Part shown: one piece after another, positions 1 through 7,088 of the stretch
Layout: each line of letters opens with the position of its first letter
Position numbering within the stretch: position 1 is the first letter of the stretch
NCBI GenBank assembly: GCA_021818425.1
Contig: JAKAEC010000001.1
Location: 1-64,000 of the forward strand
Length of the DNA stretch: 64,000 nucleotides
Direction: 5' to 3'
DNA from: Pseudomonadota bacterium
GTDB taxonomy: Bacteria; Pseudomonadota; Alphaproteobacteria; Acetobacterales; Acetobacteraceae
Position numbers and translations under genes: made by a program
Notes under the pieces: generated by a model
The model's input: the letters and a program-made list of their open reading frames with translations, nothing else
Databases searched by the model: none
What the model was told of the DNA's origin: nothing

Positions 1-120
1 GGCGAAGCCAAAGGCTCAAGTGTTGTCTCAATAGACGCAAAGCCGTCCCATGAAACGGGAATCATCGTAGCTATAGATTCAGAACTCGCGCCGCTTCGCA
101 AGAAAAAATCACAACTGTAA
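1..120 (+). CDS. possible 3' end of a gene cut by the window edge
   Basis: Frame 1 is open from the first base to a TAA at 118-120 and would encode 39 residues ending in a basic tail (RKKKSQL). No start is visible, so this could be the C-terminus of a gene lying to the left. I do not recognise the sequence. Forty open codons at this GC content are weak evidence, and chance remains possible. Bases 121-252, up to the OmpA-like gene, hold no gene that I can support. Confidence 0.25.
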   Translation, partial: GEAKGSSVVSIDAKPSHETGIIVAIDSELAPLRKKKSQL

Positions 121-252
121 CGCTAGCCGTGGCATTTTGGCTACAAGACCAGCCAGCCTGTCGCCCCCCCCTTCGCAACGAGACACTTTACCTCCACATA
201 GTCATTGCGTTTTTTAGCGAACCGAGCATGCGCTTCGTTGAAAGGAAGACAT

Positions 253-1335
253 ATGATGCAGTTTCGAGCCGCCTTATTTGCCGCGACCGTGCTGGCTGTG
301 CCGCTGGCGCTGGCTGGCCGCGCTGCCGCCCAGCCGGTTGCTGGCCCGTATGTGGGCCTAAGTGGCGGTTTGGACCTAAAAAGCGCGGTCACGCAGAAGA
401 ATTTTAACGATGGCGGCGTTAATGTGCCTGGCGACGCGAAGGCCATATTCAAGAACGGCTACGACCTGAACGCCGCCATCGGTTATGGCTTTAATAATGG
501 TTGGCGGGTAGAGCTTGAGGGCGATTACATCCGCAATGACGCTGACAAGCTGAAATCCGGCGGTGTGAGTGCGGCGGCCAGCGGGCGAGAAAGCCAGTAT
601 GGTGGCTTCATTAACGGCATTTACGATTTCGATGTCGGCTTGCCTTGGCTCTACCCTTATGCGGGTGCAGGCGTGGGTTGGCAGGTCGCGCGGTACGACA
701 ATTTCCGTTCCGGCGGCACGATCGTCAATCAATCCCGAGGCTCATTCGCGTACCAGGGCATTGCCGGTCTGTCTTTTCCGATCGCGCCGGTCGTGGGACT
801 TTCTGCGACGCTAGAATATCGCTTTATTGGCCTCACTGCAGCGCGTCGCTACGACGTTGCTGGCACCAGCACTTCATTTCGCCAGCAGGGTGAGTACAAT
901 AACGAGATAAATGTCGGGCTGCGGTATGAATTCTCGCCGCCAGCGCCACCTGCACCTGCACCTGCACCTGCACCTGCGCCGGTTGCGGCTCCAGCTCCGG
1001 CCCCGGCCAAGACCTATTTGGTGTTCTTCGACTGGGATAAATACAGCCTGACCCCGAGCGCCACGCAGATCATCGCCAAGGCGGCATCTGACTCGCGCAC
1101 ACAGAACGTCACCACCCTTGAGGTGAATGGCTATACCGACACGTCAGGCAGCGCGACCTACAATATGGGTTTGTCGATTAAGCGTGCGAAGGCGGTTGCA
1201 GCGCAGCTGGTGGCCGATGGCGTGCCGGCCTCCGAGATCGAGATGCATGGCTACGGCGAGACGCATCTGCTGGTGCCCACCGGTCCCAACGTGCGTGAGC
1301 CGCAGAATCGTCGCGTGGAAATTATTTTCCACTGA
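253..1335 (+). CDS. OmpA-family outer-membrane protein (beta-barrel plus peptidoglycan-binding domain)
   Basis: Probable outer-membrane porin-like protein that ties the outer membrane to peptidoglycan. The ATG at 253 is chosen because AAGGAAG lies just upstream and the protein then opens with a signal peptide (about residues 1-27, cleavage near AAAQ). Residues about 32-226 are rich in aromatic and glycine alternation, typical of an eight-stranded barrel with a C-terminal strand ending in F. A Pro/Ala linker (about 228-253) follows, then an OmpA C-terminal domain with the NGYTDTSGS segment and a later NRRVEI segment. The gene stands alone and is followed by a strong terminator. The exact subfamily and any transport role cannot be told from sequence. 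Confidence 0.9.
   Translation: MMQFRAALFAATVLAVPLALAGRAAAQPVAGPYVGLSGGLDLKSAVTQKNFNDGGVNVPGDAKAIFKNGYDLNAAIGYGFNNGWRVELEGDYIRNDADKLKSGGVSAAASGRESQYGGFINGIYDFDVGLPWLYPYAGAGVGWQVARYDNFRSGGTIVNQSRGSFAYQGIAGLSFPIAPVVGLSATLEYRFIGLTAARRYDVAGTSTSFRQQGEYNNEINVGLRYEFSPPAPPAPAPAPAPAPVAAPAPAPAKTYLVFFDWDKYSLTPSATQIIAKAASDSRTQNVTTLEVNGYTDTSGSATYNMGLSIKRAKAVAAQLVADGVPASEIEMHGYGETHLLVPTGPNVREPQNRRVEIIFH
947..976 (+). repeat. in-frame hexanucleotide tandem repeat (CACCTG x5)
   Basis: Five perfect copies of CACCTG run through the Pro/Ala linker of the OmpA-like protein. Each copy adds two residues (Ala-Pro), so slippage would change linker length without breaking the frame. Confidence 0.85.
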
Positions 1336-1352
1336 CCAGCCCAGGCTGAAAC

Positions 1353-1387
1353 AAAAAACCCCGGCGGGAAACCGCCGGGGTTTTTTG
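1353..1387. terminator. bidirectional rho-independent terminator
   Basis: A perfect GC stem (CCCCGGCGG / CCGCCGGGG) with a GAAA loop is flanked by A6 on the left and T6 on the right. It can therefore serve both the OmpA-like gene and the convergent binding-protein gene that ends at 1389. Confidence 0.9.
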
Positions 1388-1388
1388 T

Positions 1389-2342
1389 TCAGGAAATCGT
1401 TACTGCGTAATCGCTTAGCGGCAACTTCTTCTTAATCACGCCATTTTCGAACAGGAAATCCCTGTAGTTTTTGTAACGTGCCACGTTCAATGCTGCTGGA
1501 TCGGTATCGAAATAAGGTGGTAGAGCATGCCAGGAGGCGATGTCCAGCTTGTCGTTCAGGTTGGGATTTTCCTTCAGAAATTTCTTCAGCATCCCGTCTG
1601 GGTCGGCCTTAAGCGCCGCAACACCTTGCTTCAGTGCGCCAAGGAAGGCGGAGAGGGCGGGGTTCTTTAGGCCGCTGGAGTTGGAGAGCAAAATTAGCTC
1701 ATCAGAAGGCGGCACGCCGTACTCCTCTGGCAGGAATATCACAGGATCTAGCCCCTCCTGGGCAAGCTGGATGTCCTCGTAGGTCCGGTAGGTGCCGATC
1801 ACCGCAGCCACCTCATTCGAGCGCAGAGCCGAGACAAGCTCAAAATTCACGTTAACGAGCTGAATATCGTTTAGGCTCATCCCCACATGTCTCAGCATCG
1901 CGCCAATAATTACCGGCTCCACCCCGGCCACCGAATACCCCACTTTGCGACCCTTCAAATCGGTAAGCTTGGAAATGCCGCTGCGCTTCAGTGCGGTGAG
2001 GGTATTAAGCGGCTTATTGATCAGGGTACCGGTACGGCGTACGGGCAGGCTCTGGTCCACCAGCAAGTAAAGCTGGGTTTGGTAGGTCAATGCTGCATCC
2101 GCCTTGCCAGAGGCCACTAACCGCGGCGGCAAATCAGGGTCGGTGGGGGCAATGAGCTTCACGTCAATTCCAGCCTTTTCATACGCACCGCAATATTTGG
2201 CGGCGAAAAGCGGCGCATGGTCCGGGTTTACGAACCAGTCCAAAATCAAAGTGAACGGCAGTTTCGTTGCGGCTCGCGAAAGTGCTGGCGCGGCAAGTGC
2301 AGTTGTAGTGGCTGTTAAAAATAAACGTCGATTGAGGGCCAT
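1389..2342 (-). CDS. NMT1/THI5-like periplasmic substrate-binding protein (thiamine-precursor uptake)
   Basis: Solute-binding component of an ABC transporter of the NMT1/THI5-like (ThiY/SsuA) fold. The TPP riboswitch directly upstream makes a thiamine pyrimidine precursor the likely ligand. The start at 2342 (ATG) is preferred over a GTG at 2348 because GGGAGAG sits five bases upstream of the ATG but abuts the GTG. The N-terminus, NRRLFLTATTTALAAPALS, resembles a twin-arginine signal. The mature part shows the family's LDWFVNPDHAPLFAAK opening and a GRKVGYS segment. The Cys-rich catalytic motif of yeast THI5 synthase is absent, so binding rather than synthesis is expected. No permease or ATPase gene is adjacent. 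Confidence 0.85.
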   Translation of the reverse strand: MALNRRLFLTATTTALAAPALSRAATKLPFTLILDWFVNPDHAPLFAAKYCGAYEKAGIDVKLIAPTDPDLPPRLVASGKADAALTYQTQLYLLVDQSLPVRRTGTLINKPLNTLTALKRSGISKLTDLKGRKVGYSVAGVEPVIIGAMLRHVGMSLNDIQLVNVNFELVSALRSNEVAAVIGTYRTYEDIQLAQEGLDPVIFLPEEYGVPPSDELILLSNSSGLKNPALSAFLGALKQGVAALKADPDGMLKKFLKENPNLNDKLDIASWHALPPYFDTDPAALNVARYKNYRDFLFENGVIKKKLPLSDYAVTIS

Positions 2343-2348
2343 TGGCAC

Positions 2349-2426
2349 TCTCCCTTCGCTGGCATGACCCAGACAGGTTCAACGGGTATGATCTCAGTCC
2401 GCACCGTGCGGACACCCCGGCAGGGT
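2349..2426 (-). promoter_or_regulatory. TPP riboswitch (THI element)
   Basis: On the minus strand the leader reads, in order, GGGGTG, a short hairpin, CTGAGAT, ACCC, TTGAACCTG, CTGGGTCATGCCAGCGAAGG. This is the conserved core of the thiamine-pyrophosphate aptamer (CUGAGA and the GCGAAGGGA end). The aptamer's final GGGAGA is also the apparent ribosome-binding site of the gene at 2342, so ligand binding probably blocks translation by hiding it. This is the established TPP mechanism in many proteobacteria. Confidence 0.95.
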
Positions 2427-2451
2427 TAGATTCCTGGTTTTGACGATGACG

Positions 2452-3030
2452 TCAATGCCCGCCCAAGAGCTCGCTTTTTAGCGTCGGCGCAGATACATGT
2501 GGACCAATGAAAACAGCTAGCACGAGCCTGGCCAGCTTCGGGTTGTCTACATGCCCCTCAACTTGGCCATTTTCGTAGGCGCTAAAGCCACGGCCGGTGA
2601 AAACGAATTTTACAGTCTCGCCGGCGGAGACGGGCTTCAATGTCGCCAGAAATTGGTCGAGTTCGGCATTGCTCAGCGTGCATGGCGCCACGCAATTTGC
2701 CATCAACCCCTTTTTCCATGCGTTGCGTACTTGCGATACGCCGACACTGCGAACGAAATGCAATTGCAGAATCTTGGGCGCAGGCGAGTTGAGGATACTG
2801 CTGGCCTTGTCCATTGGGTGCGGCAGGTACAACGCCGCCACATATATGTGCACATGAATAAATGAGTAGGTCCGCAATCCAATGCCATTGAGCGTCAATG
2901 TCTGCGCACCCACCGATTCGGCGTTGGGCATACTGACGCCAGCAAGCTGTGCTGCCTGCGCACACGGCATTGCGACTATGCTCAGCGCCAGAGATATGAG
3001 TGCGACGAAGCTGGATTTCAGTCCCTTCAT
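2452..3030 (-). CDS. secreted chalcone-isomerase-like protein
   Basis: About 192 residues with an N-terminal signal peptide (hydrophobic stretch ending ...AMPCAQA). The segment LNGIGLRTYSFIHVHIYVAA followed by LQLHFVRSVG fits the bacterial chalcone-isomerase-like fold (Chalcone_3 type), whose members are mostly periplasmic and of unknown or lipid-binding function. The flavonoid reaction of plants is not implied. An upstream in-frame start at 3087 would bury the signal peptide, so 3030 is preferred, although its ribosome-binding site is weak. It lies 94 bases after ubiA on the same strand and may be cotranscribed with it. The TPP riboswitch begins just after its stop. Confidence 0.75.
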   Translation of the reverse strand: MKGLKSSFVALISLALSIVAMPCAQAAQLAGVSMPNAESVGAQTLTLNGIGLRTYSFIHVHIYVAALYLPHPMDKASSILNSPAPKILQLHFVRSVGVSQVRNAWKKGLMANCVAPCTLSNAELDQFLATLKPVSAGETVKFVFTGRGFSAYENGQVEGHVDNPKLARLVLAVFIGPHVSAPTLKSELLGGH

Positions 3031-3124
3031 GCAGCTAATATAATCGTTTGGATGGGTGCCGGGCGCATTTGTAGCCAACATAAACATATAATAATTTTCT
3101 GGTTTTCCAGCGGTTAGATGCGGC

Positions 3125-4024
3125 TTATAGCCAGCCGATCAGTATCGCTGCGGCCACCGCCAGTCCCACCTCGCGGTTGAGCTTGAAAAGCGTAAGGCAG
3201 CGTGCCGGATCATTGATGTCCAGTCGGATAATCTGCCAGAGCAGCAGCAGACCAGGGACGAGCATCAACCGATATCCCCAGGCATGCAGCGAAAACGCGC
3301 TCATGGTAATTAGCAGCAGAAGAAACGCGCTGCCGTAGCACAGAGCCAGCATCTCTCTTGTGCGCTCACCAAAAAGCCGTGCGGTGGATTTCACGCCGAT
3401 CAGCGTATCGTCCTCGCGGTCCTGGTGGGCATAGATCGTGTCATAGCCGATGATCCAGAGAATCGTGGCAAGGTATAGAGGGATCACTGGCCAGGTGAGG
3501 TGCCCCCGTGCCGCAGCAAATCCCAGCAGCGCGCCCCAGCCAAAGGTCAGGCCCAGAAACGCCTGAGGCCACCAAGTTATCCGTTTGGCCAGGGGGTAGA
3601 GCGCCACCAGCACCAGCGACGCAACACCCAGCAACCGCGCGATGCTATTCAGCATCAGCAAAATCGCTAGCCCAGCGGAGCAGAGCAGTACCAGGAACAA
3701 CAGCGCCTGCAGGGGCGTAACCATGCCCGAGGCGAGTGGCCTGCCGCGCGTTCGTTCCACATGCGCGTCCATCTTACGGTCCCAGAGGTCGTTCACGACG
3801 CATCCTGCCCCGCGCATTACCACTGCGCCGATTGCAAACAGGATGCTCAGCCACAGCCCGCGCCAGAAGCCCGGTGCGGTGAGGCAAATGGCCCAGAAAC
3901 CTGGCAGAAACAGCAGCCAAGCGCCAATCGGCCGGTCGAGTCGGGCGAGCAGAATATAGGGAAGATAGTGCCCTGGCAGACGCGCCACCCAGCCGCCATG
4001 CTTGATATCGGTGAATCGGCTCAT
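3125..4024 (-). CDS. ubiA: 4-hydroxybenzoate polyprenyltransferase UbiA
   Basis: Inner-membrane enzyme that attaches the polyprenyl tail to 4-hydroxybenzoate in ubiquinone synthesis. Both Asp-rich Mg2+/diphosphate motifs of the family are present: NDLWDRKMD at residues 78-86 and YDTIYAHQDREDD at 194-206. They are separated by several hydrophobic helices, and the 299-residue length is usual. The ATG at 4024 is only 19 bases from the divergent rsmE start, so its promoter must lie within rsmE coding sequence. Confidence 0.95.
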   Translation of the reverse strand: MSRFTDIKHGGWVARLPGHYLPYILLARLDRPIGAWLLFLPGFWAICLTAPGFWRGLWLSILFAIGAVVMRGAGCVVNDLWDRKMDAHVERTRGRPLASGMVTPLQALLFLVLLCSAGLAILLMLNSIARLLGVASLVLVALYPLAKRITWWPQAFLGLTFGWGALLGFAAARGHLTWPVIPLYLATILWIIGYDTIYAHQDREDDTLIGVKSTARLFGERTREMLALCYGSAFLLLLITMSAFSLHAWGYRLMLVPGLLLLWQIIRLDINDPARCLTLFKLNREVGLAVAAAILIGWL

Positions 4025-4043
4025 GGGTGCTATTCAGCCCGGC

Positions 4044-4748
4044 ATGGCCGACACGTCAATTCGCCTCTATATTCCCAATCTGCCCCCGCCAGGCCAGGCA
4101 TTTTCATTGTCTGACGGCCAAGCCCATTACCTTGCCAACGTCATGCGCCTTTCGGAAGGCGACACCGTGCGTGTTTTTAATGGTGATGCCGGGGAGTGGC
4201 GTGCCATTGCCATGAAAATTTCGCGCAAGTCCATTACGCTGGAAGCCTTGGTGCAAACACGCCCGCCCGCACCGGAGCCCGATGCCTGGCTCTGCTTCGC
4301 CCTGCTAAAGCGCCAGAAAACGGACATGGTGGTGGAAAAGGCAACGGAGTTGGGCGTTTCCGTGATCCAGCCCATCATCACTGCTCGCACCAATGCTGAC
4401 CACGTTAATCTCGGGCGCTTGCGCGCTATTGCCATCGAGGCGGCGGAGCAGTGCGAGCGTCTGCACGTGCCGGAAATCCGTTCACCGATGCCGGTAATGA
4501 AGTTGGTGGCTGATTGGCCCGCGCGCCCGCTCTTCGTGGCGGATGAACGTCGAACCTCGCCTTTGCTCGGCCCCAGTTGCGGCCCTAGCGCAGTTATGAT
4601 CGGGCCGGAGGGCGGCTTTACCGATCAGGAGCTTGAAGCTATCGCTCGCACACCCCTCATTACACGCGTGTCATTAGGGTGCCGCATCTTGCGGGCCGAG
4701 ACCGCCGCCATAGCCGGGTTGGCGCTGCATCTAGCGGCGTTGCCTTAA
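4044..4748 (+). CDS. rsmE: 16S rRNA (uracil1498-N3)-methyltransferase RsmE
   Basis: SPOUT-class methyltransferase that modifies U1498 of 16S rRNA. It has an N-terminal PUA-like part (LYIPNLPP..., ANVMRLSEGD) and the knotted AdoMet-binding end (MIGPEGGFTDQELEAI, SLGCRILRAETA), both hallmark RsmE motifs. The ATG at 4044 (MADTSIRLYIPN) matches the family N-terminus better than the upstream ATG at 4002, which would overlap the start of ubiA. It is followed at 22 bases by gshA, probably in one transcript. Confidence 0.95.
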   Translation: MADTSIRLYIPNLPPPGQAFSLSDGQAHYLANVMRLSEGDTVRVFNGDAGEWRAIAMKISRKSITLEALVQTRPPAPEPDAWLCFALLKRQKTDMVVEKATELGVSVIQPIITARTNADHVNLGRLRAIAIEAAEQCERLHVPEIRSPMPVMKLVADWPARPLFVADERRTSPLLGPSCGPSAVMIGPEGGFTDQELEAIARTPLITRVSLGCRILRAETAAIAGLALHLAALP

Positions 4749-4770
4749 AGACGTTGAAGGAACGAAAGAG

Positions 4771-6141
4771 TTGTCAAACCCCGGCGATGCCGACGAGCGA
4801 GAGATCACCAGCGTCTCAGATCTGGCTGCGTATCTAGAATCCGGCTGCAAGCCAGCTTCGGATTTTACCATAGGCACCGAGCATGAAGCATTCGGCTTCC
4901 GCCGGTCCAATTTCACCCCACCTGCCTATGAGGGGGAGGATGGTATTGGCGCGCTGTTGAAGGCGGTTGAGGCGCGCGATGGTTGGGGGGCGATCCTGGA
5001 CCAGGGAAACATCATCGGGCTAAAAGGGCGGGGAGGGGCCTCCTTGTCGTTGGAGCCTGGCGGGCAGTTCGAGCTATCAGGCGCAATGATGGCCGACTTG
5101 CATGCCACCTCTGCGGAGCTAGATTTGCACATCGCTCGGCTGCGGGAGGTTGCGCCGGGGCTTGGCCTAGGCTTCGCCCCGCTCGGATTTCACCCCACTG
5201 CTACCCGAGCCGGCATGCCCTGGATGCCCAAGGGCCGTTACAGGGTTATGCGTGCCTATATGCCCAAGGTGGGCACGCGCGGGCTGGACATGATGCTTCG
5301 TACTTGTACGGTACAAGTGAATTTGGACTTTGCCTCCGAGGCTGACATGGTGGCGAAGATGCGCGTGGCTTCTGCTTTGCAGCCTCTCGCCACTGCCCTG
5401 TTCGCCAATTCCCCTTTCTATGAAGGCAAGCCGAACGGCTTGCTTTCGAATCGTGCTTTTGTTTGGGGTGATACTGATAATGCCCGTTCTGGCATTCCGG
5501 CGGTGATCTTCGAGGACGGGTTCGGCTTTGAGGCATATGCCAATTGGCTGCTCGATGTGCCGATGTATTTCGTCTATCGGGGCGGTGTCTATCATGACGT
5601 GGCGGGGGCATCTTTTCGGGATTTCATGGCGGGTCGGCTGGCGGCCTTGCCGGGTGAACGAGCCACCATCGGTGATTTCGCGGACCACTCCACCACTGCC
5701 TTTCCCGATGTGCGGTTGAAAAAATACATTGAAACCCGCGGCGCCGATTCCGGCAACAGGGCGATGATACTGGCGCAATCAGCACTTTGGACTGGACTGT
5801 TCTATGATCCAGCCGCTCTTGCTGCAGCCCAGGCGCTAGCAAGGAGGCTCTCCTACCCGCAAATCCTCTCGTTGCGCGAGGCCGTACCAGTTACCGGCAT
5901 CAACACGAAATTCGGCGTAGGCACGCTGCGTGACTTGGCTAAGGAGGTAGCCGCCATTGCCGCTGGCGGTCTGAAGGCTCGCGCTCGATTGAACAAAGCG
6001 GGGCAGGACGAAACGCTCTACCTGGCACCGCTTCAGGAGATTGCTGCTGGCGCTCCTACCCAGGCAGAGTATTGGCTGGAACGGCATAGCCGCAACTGGG
6101 GCGGCGATACCACCCGCATCTTTGCCGAAGCGGCATTTTAG
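4771..6141 (+). CDS. gshA: glutamate-cysteine ligase, plant/alphaproteobacterial type
   Basis: First step of glutathione synthesis: ATP-dependent joining of glutamate and cysteine. The 456-residue protein has the GCS2-type features of the alphaproteobacterial and plant enzyme: FTIGTEHEAFGF near the N-terminus, then a Gly-rich SLEPGGQFELSGA segment and MRTCTVQVNLDF-like nucleotide-site residues (seen here as LRTCTVQVNLDF). The start is TTG at 4771, preceded by AAGGAACGAAAGAG. It sits directly after rsmE. It is followed by a clear terminator, which closes the rsmE-gshA unit. Confidence 0.93.
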   Translation: MSNPGDADEREITSVSDLAAYLESGCKPASDFTIGTEHEAFGFRRSNFTPPAYEGEDGIGALLKAVEARDGWGAILDQGNIIGLKGRGGASLSLEPGGQFELSGAMMADLHATSAELDLHIARLREVAPGLGLGFAPLGFHPTATRAGMPWMPKGRYRVMRAYMPKVGTRGLDMMLRTCTVQVNLDFASEADMVAKMRVASALQPLATALFANSPFYEGKPNGLLSNRAFVWGDTDNARSGIPAVIFEDGFGFEAYANWLLDVPMYFVYRGGVYHDVAGASFRDFMAGRLAALPGERATIGDFADHSTTAFPDVRLKKYIETRGADSGNRAMILAQSALWTGLFYDPAALAAAQALARRLSYPQILSLREAVPVTGINTKFGVGTLRDLAKEVAAIAAGGLKARARLNKAGQDETLYLAPLQEIAAGAPTQAEYWLERHSRNWGGDTTRIFAEAAF

Positions 6142-6164
6142 GCGTGTCTAGCAATTGACCGAAT

Positions 6165-6192
6165 AATCCGGCCACAGGAGCCGGATTTTTTG
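6165..6192 (+). terminator. rho-independent terminator after gshA
   Basis: An eight-base-pair stem AATCCGGC / GCCGGATT with a seven-base loop is followed by a T run. It lies between the convergent gshA and the lipoprotein gene. Confidence 0.88.
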
Positions 6193-6207
6193 TTGCTGTA
6201 GCTTAGC

Positions 6208-6780
6208 TTACTGCGAGGCGTTGGCCAGTTTCAAAGGCGGTTTGTCGGTCACGAAATTGTCCAGTGCACTGGCTGTTTTCAATGCTAGGACCGCATGGAA
6301 CTCTGCCTGATTGTTTAAGCAGAAGGCATTGCCCTGGGCGATGCCAGCGGCGGATTGGCGGTTGGCCAGGAGGGTAATGAAGTTGTCCTCCATCTTCCGT
6401 CCGCTATAAGGGCCGCTGGCTTTATAGAAGTACGCGTCCATCTGGTGTTGCGCGGAAAGCACATGCGGTTGGAAGCTGTGCATAAACGCATCATACTGGT
6501 CTTCTTCGCCGCAGGAGAGGGCCGCCACCATCAGCGCCGATTTCAGCCCGATAACATTGAAAGCCTGCTGGACCTTCTTCAGCTGGACGGGCGTGAATTT
6601 AATCTTGGGCGAAACGGGCGATGGCACGTCGATAGCAACGGGATACACATGCCCGATCGGAGCTGGCGGTACAGCGGCGAGTTTTGGTGTCGGTCGGGAG
6701 CAGCCGGCCAGAGCGACGGCCGCCATGCCTATGCCAAGAGCAAGCTTGCCGTAGGCCGCGGACTTGCGCAATGTTTGCAA
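6208..6780 (-). CDS. putative lipoprotein of unknown function
   Basis: About 190 residues with a hydrophobic N-terminus ending in a lipobox (ALAGC), so it is likely a lipid-anchored envelope protein. The TTG at 6780 is chosen because TTGGAG lies nine bases upstream. A TTG at 6795 would contain that site and so is less likely. The mature part includes KIKFTPVQLKKVQQAFNVIG and KMEDNFITLLANRQSAAGIA. I do not recognise a family. It is a monocistronic gene convergent with gshA. Confidence 0.7.
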   Translation of the reverse strand: MQTLRKSAAYGKLALGIGMAAVALAGCSRPTPKLAAVPPAPIGHVYPVAIDVPSPVSPKIKFTPVQLKKVQQAFNVIGLKSALMVAALSCGEEDQYDAFMHSFQPHVLSAQHQMDAYFYKASGPYSGRKMEDNFITLLANRQSAAGIAQGNAFCLNNQAEFHAVLALKTASALDNFVTDKPPLKLANASQ

Positions 6781-6901
6781 TGCAGAAATCTCCAATTTGT
6801 CGAAACCGTTAGTCGAGCCGTTCCTCTGGTCAAGTGCTGGTCGGGCCAGGATTGGAAGGACTGCTCGCTATGAAACCGGACATGCTCATAATAAGATAGG
6901 C

Positions 6902-6926
6902 AAAAAAAGGCGATGAAAAATTCATC
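6902..6926 (-). terminator. probable rho-independent terminator of pyruvate kinase
   Basis: Read on the minus strand: GATGAA-TTT-TTCATC, then GCC and seven T. A second, very GC-rich ten-base-pair hairpin lies slightly upstream at 6942-6965. Both fall in the 308-base gap between pyk and the lipoprotein gene. Confidence 0.65.
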
Positions 6927-7088
6927 ACTTTCTTTGCCTCGCGCCCGCCCCCTTTGGGGCGGGCGGGCCATCGAAATATTGAATTGCACCCGATTTTGGT
7001 CGGCTTGCAACGCGGCTTGGACCAAGTGTCCTCTCCGGACCTTAAACTCAGACGGCGAGTGTTCAGTAGTGGTCTCGTTGCCCTGAGG

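Noticed and set aside
2427-2455. TTGACG-17-AATCTA as promoter of the TPP-riboswitch gene
   Set aside because: The predicted start would cut into the P1 stem of the aptamer, and the -10 is poor.
5167-5778. 203-codon minus-strand frame within gshA
   Set aside because: It is a shadow of a well-supported gene, without domain or ribosome-binding site.
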